Shown here piece after piece: positions 17,110 to 24,913 of a DNA stretch of 46,851 nucleotides. Both the position numbers and the translations under genes were made by a program. The DNA lies in assembly GCA_937900485.1 (NCBI GenBank), contig CALCEL010000092.1, forward strand, positions 1 through 46,851, written 5' to 3'. Under the pieces are notes generated by a model. The model saw nothing but the letters and a program-made list of their open reading frames with translations. It ran no database searches and had not been told where the DNA came from. How positions within the stretch are numbered: position 1 is the stretch's first letter; every line of letters begins with the position of its first letter. Origin of the DNA: an uncultured Prevotellaceae bacterium. Lineage in GTDB: Bacteria; Bacteroidota; Bacteroidia; Bacteroidales; Bacteroidaceae.

Positions 17110-18927
17110 CTATTTTGTCACCATCGAACTTACGTTGTATGACTTAAGCGAGCTGGCTGAACTGACTGATGTCACACCAGTGATAAGACCATGGAAAGAA
17201 GATCCTCCGTTATATGAGTTTACCTTTGACAGAGTGTAGCAGCCTCCCTTGACTATGTCCGGGCTGCTCATGAGCAGCGTCATCTGATTATAACTTCTTG
17301 GGATTGTCACGACAAAGACATTTGTTCCGTCTGACTTATCCAGAGACAGCAATGCGCCGGAATTGCCTGAGCCTGTATATATGATAGTCGGCTGCGTACA
17401 CTTGCTTGTGGTCGGACTACTTGTTGATCCACCTATACCAATGATCACTCCACCTGTTATAGTGAATGTGTTTGAGTCACAGTCTATGCCTTCCTCCGGA
17501 GTCGTGGTTCCACTTGATATTATCACACCGCCAGTTATGGTAATGGTTCCGTTAGAGTCTATACCGTCATTATTTGAGGCGTAAGCGTATATATAACCAC
17601 CATTGACGGTGATGTTCGTCGAAGCGTTGATACAGTCATCGTAACAAGCACATTCGATGACACCTCCATCGATTACGATGGTCTTTTTACTCTCGAGGCC
17701 CTCGCTTCCCTCTCCTCCTGTACACTTCACCTTCACGTTTCCGCCTTTAACATATAAGTTTCCGTCCGAGCGTACACCTTTGGGGGAGACAGAGTTGGAG
17801 CTGCTTGACGATGTGTTGCCCCATCCTCCCGGACGCATTCCGTTATTTCCGTTTGAGCTCGTTCCGTAACTGCTGCCAGATGTGATGACAGTCAGAGAGC
17901 CACCGTTGATGTAGACATCCTGGTCACAACTCAGTCCCTTACCGCCCTGACCAGTGCTTTTCAGGTTAAGCTCGCCGTCATTGAGACAGAAAACGCTGTC
18001 CACCTTAAGACCAGCTGAGCCGCTGACGTCAGATGCGTCACTTGTGTCCACACCACCGCTCGTCAACGCTGTCACACGTCCTCCGTTCTGTTCATAGTAG
18101 CCGTCGGTCGTCAGTCCCTTACCACCGCTTGAGGTCACTGCCACATTCACGACACCACCATCCACGACAATGGCGTCATTGGCCTTCAGTCCGTTAGTAC
18201 CTGACGAGCTGACATTTATGTTGACATTCTTTCTGATGCGCAGGTACTGATCACTTGCTATACCATTCTTGCCTTTAGCCGTGATATTCAGTTTGCCTGT
18301 TCCGCTGACCACGATTTGCCCCTCAGAGAATATCACACCCTTCATATCCTCATCACCCGTCATGACATATGAAGAACCGTCACACAGAGTGTTGCTCGTT
18401 CCGTCGGCAACGACCAGGAACATTCGTTTTTTGCTTTGTGAGTTTATTGCCGCTCCATTAGGGTTTGTCAGTGTCAAACCATTGATGAGAGTCTCGAACT
18501 TACTATCGCTGTAAATCTTGAAAGAGCCGTCAGAAGATGAGCCAGTCAGGATAAACTTAGCTTTCTTTGTGGCCTTGACAGTCAGATGGGAGCCATCAAT
18601 GTCGAAGGTGAAGTCATCGTCCTCCGACGGAGACACCGTAACGCCGCTTTGGGTGTATGTCACCGTGAAGACATTCTTGAACTCCGTGTTCTCCACAAAG
18701 TCATCATAATTCGCGTCAGAAGCATCTGTCGGAATAGTCTCTTCCTCATATAATGAGGTAGTGTCAGCAGTGATGGTCAGGTCATCAAGGTCAGTGCCGG
18801 TGACCTCCGAGGACACATTAGTAACGTTATTGACAACACCATTGTTGAACACCACATCCAAGTCATCATTAGTACAAGCGACAAAAAGGACGGAAAAAAG
18901 AATTGTAAATACAAACTTAACTTTCAT
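17110..18927 (-). CDS. Cthe_2159-like carbohydrate-binding beta-helix lipoprotein (DUF4353 type)
   Basis: A 605-residue surface or periplasmic lipoprotein. The lipobox is VLFVACTN with Cys18. After a low-complexity N-terminal region, the bulk is made of beta-helix rungs in the style of the Cthe_2159/DUF4353 family, whose founding member binds cellulose and pectin-type sugars: IVVDGGVVNVAVTSSGGKGL, VYINGGSLTV, LYVKGGNVKVKCTGGEGSEG, IVIDGGVIECACYDDCINAS, ITVNGGYIYAYASNNDGID, ITITGGVIISSG. A Ser/Gly/Asn-rich insertion (GNNGMRPGGWGNTSSSSS) lies mid-protein. It is probably a sugar-binding or adhesin-like protein with no catalytic motif. It has its own terminator, and a 300-base gap precedes it. 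Confidence 0.85.
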   Translation of the reverse strand: MKVKFVFTILFSVLFVACTNDDLDVVFNNGVVNNVTNVSSEVTGTDLDDLTITADTTSLYEEETIPTDASDANYDDFVENTEFKNVFTVTYTQSGVTVSPSEDDDFTFDIDGSHLTVKATKKAKFILTGSSSDGSFKIYSDSKFETLINGLTLTNPNGAAINSQSKKRMFLVVADGTSNTLCDGSSYVMTGDEDMKGVIFSEGQIVVSGTGKLNITAKGKNGIASDQYLRIRKNVNINVSSSGTNGLKANDAIVVDGGVVNVAVTSSGGKGLTTDGYYEQNGGRVTALTSGGVDTSDASDVSGSAGLKVDSVFCLNDGELNLKSTGQGGKGLSCDQDVYINGGSLTVITSGSSYGTSSNGNNGMRPGGWGNTSSSSSNSVSPKGVRSDGNLYVKGGNVKVKCTGGEGSEGLESKKTIVIDGGVIECACYDDCINASTNITVNGGYIYAYASNNDGIDSNGTITITGGVIISSGTTTPEEGIDCDSNTFTITGGVIIGIGGSTSSPTTSKCTQPTIIYTGSGNSGALLSLDKSDGTNVFVVTIPRSYNQMTLLMSSPDIVKGGCYTLSKVNSYNGGSSFHGLITGVTSVSSASSLKSYNVSSMVTK

Positions 18928-19227
18928 AGATGAATTATTTTACTTTCACATTGTGAAGGAATGCCATAAACACCGTCAAGAAATGACTCGTCTTCACCAC
19001 GCAACTTCATAGTCTTGACTATCACATCATTGCGGAATCAGAGAACATTCCCACCCTTAATCTTGTTCGGGTTTATGACAGAGGAAAGCAACAATAGTTT
19101 ATTTACGTGTACGAAAATTAAGGTTCGTTAACTTTACCAAACGAGCCATACAAGAGACTTATAGACCATTATCTTTTCCACGAAAGAAATGGTGAGAATC
19201 CACAAGCGGAAAACGATGATTAAGAAG
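18928..19227. other. 300-base gap without a recognised feature
   Basis: It lies between the DUF4421 gene and the beta-helix lipoprotein gene, both on minus. I find no gene, convincing promoter element or strong hairpin. The promoter of the lipoprotein gene should be in this stretch. Confidence 0.5.
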
Positions 19228-20385
19228 CTACTTATACTGTGATTTCTTAAGGAAGTTCAGTCCATAGATGAGCTTCAGCGTGCCGTACGTATTGGTAAGG
19301 CCGAACTTGTCTCGTCTGTACGAGTACGTGTGCAAGTCCAACACGAGTCCGGCAAAGTACTTAGTGTTATTCCAGAACAAACTGGATCTCACATTTATAT
19401 CCGTGGACACATTATCAAGAATGGACTTCTCGAAACCCGCGTCTGTGATGTTAGACCTTCTATATCCGATGGAAGGCTGAAGGCTGAAGGCGAACAACAC
19501 GTTTTTTCCGAGCACGCAATTATAGGCATAGCCTATACTTACGGAGTAGTCGTTATAGTCGACTTTGTTGAAGAATAGTGTAGTGTCCACGTCTGCCAAG
19601 TCGCTGGATATCTCGTCAGCGTTGAACGTCACGGACTGATGGTTGTAAGAAAAGCCGAGGTTAAACGTTCCGCAGCTGATTTTCTGAACCGCATTCTCGC
19701 CGTATGCCGCAGGCCATGAGAAATGGCGGTTATTGAAGATGTAAAAAGTCTGAAGACCCATGCAGCGGGAGTCAAGTCCGGAGAACCGGTTATCCTTACC
19801 CGACAAGTCATAGCCGGTGATCCTTGTTATCTTAGCCGTCTTACCTGAGTTGAAGGTGTAGATCTCAGCGAATATCTTTGCCGTGTGAATGGACAATGAC
19901 TGTCTTCGTGACGCTCCATTATGTAAACCTTTCGGTTTTCCTATGTCATTGAGGTTATATGACAAGCCATAACCCAGTATGCTATAATACACATATCCTC
20001 CGGCGACCAAGGAAGGGTCAGACTCGATGGTCATCGAGTTGTTCGTGTATGACGAGCGGAGATAGTAGAAGTCATGCCAATAACTCAACTCCGCCAGTGC
20101 CGTGAACTGATACTTCTGAGGCGTGACGTAGTTGGTGTCACACCCCATGAAGAACTCTGTGAAACCATCCATGAAACGACCCACAAATGATTTCTTTTTC
20201 TCCTTCACGATATACTCACCACTATCCATTTTGACACTGTCAACATAGGCATTCGCATCAGCATATCGCTCCTTGTTCAAGGAGTCGTCTGACTCGTATG
20301 ACACCAACATCAGGTCAACACAATAGGAATCAGCAGGCAAAGCTAAAAAAGCAATAAGTAAAAAAGATATTCTCAGAAGACACAT
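19228..20385 (-). CDS. DUF4421-type exported protein, probable outer-membrane beta-barrel
   Basis: A 385-residue exported protein. The signal peptide is MCLLRISFLLIAFLALPADS. The body has alternating beta-strand patterns with many aromatic residues (YQFTALAELSYWHDFYYLRS, VAGGYVYYSILGYGLSYNL, FFNKVDYNDYSVSIGYAYNC, VLFAFSLQPSIGYRRS) and ends in aromatic-rich strands (YGTLKLIYGLNFL). The FTEFFMGCDTNYVTP region is what I associate with DUF4421 proteins of Bacteroidota, which are of unknown function. It begins 16 bases after the Gfo/Idh gene on the same strand, so the two are probably cotranscribed, although their roles have no evident link. Confidence 0.75.
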   Translation of the reverse strand: MCLLRISFLLIAFLALPADSYCVDLMLVSYESDDSLNKERYADANAYVDSVKMDSGEYIVKEKKKSFVGRFMDGFTEFFMGCDTNYVTPQKYQFTALAELSYWHDFYYLRSSYTNNSMTIESDPSLVAGGYVYYSILGYGLSYNLNDIGKPKGLHNGASRRQSLSIHTAKIFAEIYTFNSGKTAKITRITGYDLSGKDNRFSGLDSRCMGLQTFYIFNNRHFSWPAAYGENAVQKISCGTFNLGFSYNHQSVTFNADEISSDLADVDTTLFFNKVDYNDYSVSIGYAYNCVLGKNVLFAFSLQPSIGYRRSNITDAGFEKSILDNVSTDINVRSSLFWNNTKYFAGLVLDLHTYSYRRDKFGLTNTYGTLKLIYGLNFLKKSQYK

Positions 20386-20401
20386 ATCATGGAACGCTTT
20401 C

Positions 20402-21394
20402 TCAAAACTTACCTAGAATCTTATCCATCACCCAGTTAGCCGGCGTGGCACTTAACGAATCACAGTCACAGACGTATTCTCCCCTGAGATGTCTCACGAC
20501 TTTCTCTATCATGGCCATCTGGACATGCTCTGGATTGTCTATGACGATCTCCTCATTGCCGCTCTCGGAGAACACACGTATGGGATTATAATTAAACACG
20601 GAAAATACTATCGTACCTTTGTCACCAAGAACCTCTATCTTGTCCGCTCGTGACGACTCATGCGCCACAAAGCACCACGACGCGGAGCCGGTCAAGCCGT
20701 TAGAGAAACGGAAGGCGGCATTAAACGTGTCTTGCACCTCATATAGTTTACCCATGTTACAGCAGAATCCCTCAGCCTCAACGATATCACCAAACATATA
20801 CTGTATCAAATCAAACTGATGACTCGCCAAGTCATAGAAATAGCCGCCGCCACCTGCCACGTCAGGCTGCAAACGCCAAGGCATGTCCTTTGAGTCATAG
20901 TCAAGGTCACGAGGGGGCGCCACAAGCCTAATCTGCACTGAAAGCACCCGACCGATTCTCCCATTGTCTATCAGATCCTTGACTTTTATGAAGTAAGGAA
21001 GGTAGCGTCTGTAGTAAGCGACGAAACAAGGGACATCAAGCAATCGGGATATACGGTTTATACGATTACACTCCTCATAGCTGATGGCAAGAGGTTTCTC
21101 CACGTACGCGGGTTTTCCGGCTCTCATCGCCATTATAGCGTAAGTGGCATGGGAAGACGGCGGTGTGGCTATATAAATGGCGTTCACGTCCGGGTCCTCT
21201 ATCAAAGCCTGAGCGTCTGAATAATACTTTTTGATGTTATGTCGCTTGGCATACGACTCCGCCTTTTTAATATCACGACTCATCACCGCCACAACCTCCG
21301 AATGCTCCACTTCAGAAAATGCGGGACCGCTTTTTTTCTCCGTCACCTCACCACAACCGATAAAGCCCCACCTAACATTGCTCAGTTTAACCAT
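20402..21394 (-). CDS. Gfo/Idh/MocA-family NAD(P)-dependent oxidoreductase
   Basis: A cytoplasmic sugar- or polyol-type dehydrogenase of about 330 residues. The N-terminal Rossmann fold begins NVRWGFIGCGEVTEKKSGPAF; the family EKP motif is in AYVEKPLAIS; the C-terminal alpha/beta domain has GGGGYFYDLASHQFDLIQYM with the conserved Asp/His pair. The open frame reaches ATG 21466, but the first 24 residues (MRKDTQKSLFLQF...) look non-coding and overlap the promoter TATTTTTG at 21441-21434. I therefore choose the ATG at 21394, directly before the Rossmann strand. Substrate is not inferable. It is divergent from the membrane protein gene and followed by the DUF4421 gene. Confidence 0.88.
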   Translation of the reverse strand: MVKLSNVRWGFIGCGEVTEKKSGPAFSEVEHSEVVAVMSRDIKKAESYAKRHNIKKYYSDAQALIEDPDVNAIYIATPPSSHATYAIMAMRAGKPAYVEKPLAISYEECNRINRISRLLDVPCFVAYYRRYLPYFIKVKDLIDNGRIGRVLSVQIRLVAPPRDLDYDSKDMPWRLQPDVAGGGGYFYDLASHQFDLIQYMFGDIVEAEGFCCNMGKLYEVQDTFNAAFRFSNGLTGSASWCFVAHESSRADKIEVLGDKGTIVFSVFNYNPIRVFSESGNEEIVIDNPEHVQMAMIEKVVRHLRGEYVCDCDSLSATPANWVMDKILGKF

Positions 21395-21430
21395 TTTTAA
21401 TATCAATAAAGTGTAATTGATTGTTACGAA

Positions 21431-21461
21431 TTGCAAAAATAGTGATTTTTGCGTATCTTTG
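21431..21461 (+). promoter_or_regulatory. Promoter of the membrane protein gene, overlapping a minus-strand promoter
   Basis: TTG (21431-21433) and TATCTTTG (21454-21461) are separated by 20 bases, a close match to the Bacteroidota consensus. On the other strand TATTTTTG (21441-21434) lies inside it and suits the Gfo/Idh gene starting at 21394. The two promoters physically overlap. Confidence 0.65.
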
Positions 21462-21512
21462 CGCATTCAAAATTTAATTTGTTAACAAGATACCAAAAAT
21501 ACAAGAGACAAA

Positions 21513-22436
21513 ATGGAAAATGTAGAGTCATTTATTGAGGAGACGGGCGGAAAAGAGCCTTTCTACACATATAGAAACATTGGCAAGTGTCTGTCTGCGG
21601 GCATCAGTTTCATCACAGACAACATAACACCGCTGCTGAAGCTTTTCTTCCCGATTTATTTGCTTGACGGTCTCTCAATGGTTTTAATGAACGCTAATCT
21701 GAAATCGACAGACATCTACGGACTTGTCTTGTTGGTCGTCGGCATCGTTCTTTTTATCGCCAACAACATCATGAGGGTCGGAATGTTGTCCTTCATGCTT
21801 CATCTGGACTCAATAAATAAGACGTTCAACAAGTACAACGCGTGGACACTGATTGTAGACTCACGAAAACACACAAAGAGAATGTTATTATTCTTTCTTA
21901 TTTTCTTGTGCGTATGCGTCATAACCTTTTTGCCGGTCATCGCCGTGATTTATTTCTTGTATAAGACTGGACACGTAAACATAGCATATTATTTCGTTCT
22001 GATGTATGTTGCCATGTTGATTTTCCTTCTTCTAGTTCCGTCAGCCACAGCTATGTTCTATGCGGTGATGGAGAACGGGTCAACAATAAAAAACACATGG
22101 ACCGGCTTCAAGAACGGCTACAAATACTGGGGTAAGAATTTCGGTGTCGAGATAATTGCGGGACTTCTCGTGTTTTTGATCACCACTTTCCTCAACCTCC
22201 CGGCCTTTGTCATGTCTGAAGCACAGTTAGCCGCACAGGCGAGCATTAGCACGGGCGAGAGCGTCACACTGCCGTCCATCTTCACGCCTATGTTCCTTGT
22301 CACCACATTCGTGACAGGTATACTCACGTCATTAATAAGCTTACTGGAGATATCAATTATCGCTCATCTATACGCTTCAATAAAGACATCAGAGAAAGAC
22401 AGTACAAGCATCTTGAAAATAGATGAGTTAAGCTGA
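21513..22436 (+). CDS. Polytopic inner-membrane protein of unknown function
   Basis: A 307-residue protein with a soluble N-terminus (about 40 residues) and some six membrane segments: ITPLLKLFFPIYLLDGLSMVL, IYGLVLLVVGIVLFIANNIM, MLLFFLIFLCVCVITFLPVI, NIAYYFVLMYVAMLIFLLLV, FGVEIIAGLLVFLITTFL and PMFLVTTFVTGILTSLISLL. I do not recognise the family. It starts a group that continues with rlmD after 23 bases, so it is probably cotranscribed with the rRNA-modification genes, driven by the promoter at 21431-21461. Confidence 0.8.
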   Translation: MENVESFIEETGGKEPFYTYRNIGKCLSAGISFITDNITPLLKLFFPIYLLDGLSMVLMNANLKSTDIYGLVLLVVGIVLFIANNIMRVGMLSFMLHLDSINKTFNKYNAWTLIVDSRKHTKRMLLFFLIFLCVCVITFLPVIAVIYFLYKTGHVNIAYYFVLMYVAMLIFLLLVPSATAMFYAVMENGSTIKNTWTGFKNGYKYWGKNFGVEIIAGLLVFLITTFLNLPAFVMSEAQLAAQASISTGESVTLPSIFTPMFLVTTFVTGILTSLISLLEISIIAHLYASIKTSEKDSTSILKIDELS

Positions 22437-22459
22437 TAAAATAAACCAAGACAATTACA

Positions 22460-23878
22460 ATGCGCAACAAAAAGAAACTCCCATTACTCGAAAACATAAC
22501 GATCACAGCCGTGGCGGCGGAGGGAAAGTCCCTCACACGTATTGACGACAAAGTGGTGTTTGTACCATTTGTCGTACCAGGCGACGTGGTCGACCTACAG
22601 GTTAAAAAGAAAAAAAACAGCTACATGGAGGCTGTGGCCGTAAAGATTCATGAATACAGTCCTCTCAGGGACACACCATTCTGCCAACACTATGGTGTGT
22701 GTGGCGGCTGCAAGTGGCAATGTTTGAAGTACGAGGAGCAACTGAAGGCCAAGCAACAGCAAGTGTACGACAATTTGTCCAGAATCGGAAAGATTGAACT
22801 GCCGGAATTCATGCCTATCCTCGGAAGCAAGAAGACGCGTGAGTACCGAAACAAACTGGAGTTCGGCTTTTCCAATAAAAGATGGCTGACAGAGGATGAG
22901 GTCAGACAAGATGTCAAGTACGATGTTATGGATGCCGTGGGATTTCATATCACTGGCGCTTTTGACAAAATACTTGACATAGACAAATGTCATCTCATGG
23001 ACAATCTGCAGAACAGAATACGTAATGAAATACGTGACTACGCACTCAAGAACAAACTGGTGTTCTATGACTTGAGACAAAACACAGGACTGCTCAGAAG
23101 TATGATGCTACGCAACTCTAACACTGGCGAGTTCATGTTGCTGATACAGTTCCGTATAGATAACGAGGAGGAAAAGGAACAGGCTATGAACCTCTTGGCT
23201 CACGTGGCTGACAAGTTCCCAGAGATAACATCACTGCTGTACGTGGACAATCATAAGGCAAACGACACGTTTGGGGACCAGGAAGTGCACTGCTACAAGG
23301 GAACAGACTTCATTTATGAAACTATGGAGGACCTGAAGTTCAAAGTCGGACCTAAGTCGTTCTATCAGACTAACACTGACCAGGCGTACGAATTATATAA
23401 GGTGGCGAGAGAGTTCGCGGGACTGACTGGCGAGGAACTCGTTTTCGACTTGTACACAGGAACAGGAACAATAGCTAACTTCGTGGCTAAAAAAGCAAAA
23501 AAGGTAATAGGTATTGAATATGTGCCTGAGGCTATTGAGGACGCAAAGGTGAACTCATCAATAAACGGGATTGACAACACTCTCTTTTACGCCGGTGACA
23601 TGAAAGATATCCTGAACAAGGAGTTCATAGACGAGCACGGCAAGCCTGACATAATCATAACTGACCCTCCTCGCGCGGGAATGCACCAGGATGTGATCGA
23701 CACTATACTGTTCGCCGCACCTGAGCGTATCGTTTATGTAAGTTGCAACCCTGCGACACAAGCGAGAGACCTGCAACTGCTTGACGCAAGCTATAAGGTG
23801 ACAAAAGTCAGACCTGTAGATATGTTTCCACACACACAACACGTGGAGAATGTTGTTTTGTTAGAGAAAAGAAATTAA
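22460..23878 (+). CDS. rlmD: 23S rRNA (uracil-C5)-methyltransferase, RlmD/RumA type
   Basis: A 472-residue S-adenosylmethionine-dependent enzyme that makes 5-methyluridine in 23S rRNA. An N-terminal TRAM-like domain (about 8-62) is followed by iron-sulfur cluster cysteines in CQHYGVCGGCKWQC (Cys75, Cys81, Cys84), with a further cysteine in DKCHLM. The Rossmann methyltransferase part shows DLYTGTGTIANFV (SAM binding), TDPPRAGMH and the catalytic-cysteine motif YVSCNPATQARDL. Related paralogues (TrmA, RlmCD) cannot be fully excluded. The next gene starts one base after its stop, so they are translated from one mRNA. Confidence 0.92.
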   Translation: MRNKKKLPLLENITITAVAAEGKSLTRIDDKVVFVPFVVPGDVVDLQVKKKKNSYMEAVAVKIHEYSPLRDTPFCQHYGVCGGCKWQCLKYEEQLKAKQQQVYDNLSRIGKIELPEFMPILGSKKTREYRNKLEFGFSNKRWLTEDEVRQDVKYDVMDAVGFHITGAFDKILDIDKCHLMDNLQNRIRNEIRDYALKNKLVFYDLRQNTGLLRSMMLRNSNTGEFMLLIQFRIDNEEEKEQAMNLLAHVADKFPEITSLLYVDNHKANDTFGDQEVHCYKGTDFIYETMEDLKFKVGPKSFYQTNTDQAYELYKVAREFAGLTGEELVFDLYTGTGTIANFVAKKAKKVIGIEYVPEAIEDAKVNSSINGIDNTLFYAGDMKDILNKEFIDEHGKPDIIITDPPRAGMHQDVIDTILFAAPERIVYVSCNPATQARDLQLLDASYKVTKVRPVDMFPHTQHVENVVLLEKRN

Positions 23879-23879
23879 T

Positions 23880-24797
23880 ATGAGCCAGTATTTTGACAGA
23901 AAAGCCGCCAATAAATACATTGACTATCCTGTAAAGGAGGATATGGAGCTGATGCCTTTCCTCATGAAGTATGTGGGTGGATCAAGAACCAAGATAAAGG
24001 AGATGCTGTCGCAGCGTATGGTGTACGTGGACAAAGTGCAGACGACCCAATTCAACACTCCGTTGAAGGTCGGTCAGATGGTACAGATAGCGAACAAAAG
24101 ACATAAACATGACTTCAGAAACAAATGGGTGAAAATCGTGTATGAGGATGCGTTCATCATCGTCGTAGAGAAAGCGCCCGGTATTCTCACTAACGCTCAG
24201 CCTGGCAGCCGAGCACTCACGGTCAAAGACATTTTGGACGAATACGTGAAAAGATCAAGCCGTAACTTCTCAGTGCATACCGTACACAGGCTTGACAGAG
24301 AAACTTCAGGTCTTCTGATGTTCGCAAAACGCAGGGACATACAACAAAAGTTAACGGACAATTGGAAAGACATCGTCACAGACCGACGATACGTGGCTGT
24401 CGTGCAGGGAGACATGGAGAAAGAGTCCGGACAGATATACTCATGGCTTACGGACAACAAAATGTTTGTGACATACTCCAGCCCTGTAGACAACGGAGGC
24501 AAATACGCCGTCACACACTACAAAACAGTCAAGCGCGCCAACGGTTTTAGCCTGATGGAATTAAAACTCGATACCGGAAGAAAGAATCAGATTCGAGTAC
24601 ACATGCAGGACCTCGGACATCCAGTCGTCGGAGATTTCAAATACGGAAGTACCGAGGATGTCTATGGCGAGAAAGCAGACGCGGCGGAGAGAATGTGCTT
24701 ACACGCCTTCCGACTTGAGTTCACTCACCCCGTCACGCACGAGCTACTGAAATTTGAGACTCCATATCCCGACATCTTTAGGAAGTTGGTACGTTGA
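23880..24797 (+). CDS. RluA-family RNA pseudouridine synthase with S4 domain
   Basis: A 305-residue pseudouridine synthase of the RluA/RluD branch. The S4 RNA-binding domain (about 24-72: LMKYVGGSRTKIKEMLSQRM) precedes the catalytic domain with the signature HRLDRETSGLLMFAK and catalytic Asp139. Later motifs include GRKNQIRVHMQDLGHPVVGD. The exact target (23S rRNA sites or tRNA) cannot be told from sequence alone. It begins one base after rlmD. Confidence 0.92.
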   Translation: MSQYFDRKAANKYIDYPVKEDMELMPFLMKYVGGSRTKIKEMLSQRMVYVDKVQTTQFNTPLKVGQMVQIANKRHKHDFRNKWVKIVYEDAFIIVVEKAPGILTNAQPGSRALTVKDILDEYVKRSSRNFSVHTVHRLDRETSGLLMFAKRRDIQQKLTDNWKDIVTDRRYVAVVQGDMEKESGQIYSWLTDNKMFVTYSSPVDNGGKYAVTHYKTVKRANGFSLMELKLDTGRKNQIRVHMQDLGHPVVGDFKYGSTEDVYGEKADAAERMCLHAFRLEFTHPVTHELLKFETPYPDIFRKLVR

Positions 24798-24913
24798 TGC
24801 TACCGCATTAACGAGGCAGACGAGTAAAACATAAGTGAACTCATCAAGACTGTTACAGGCCATACAGCATCTGCGCACCACTCCATTTCCAATCCTCAAA
24901 AAAAAGTATCACT

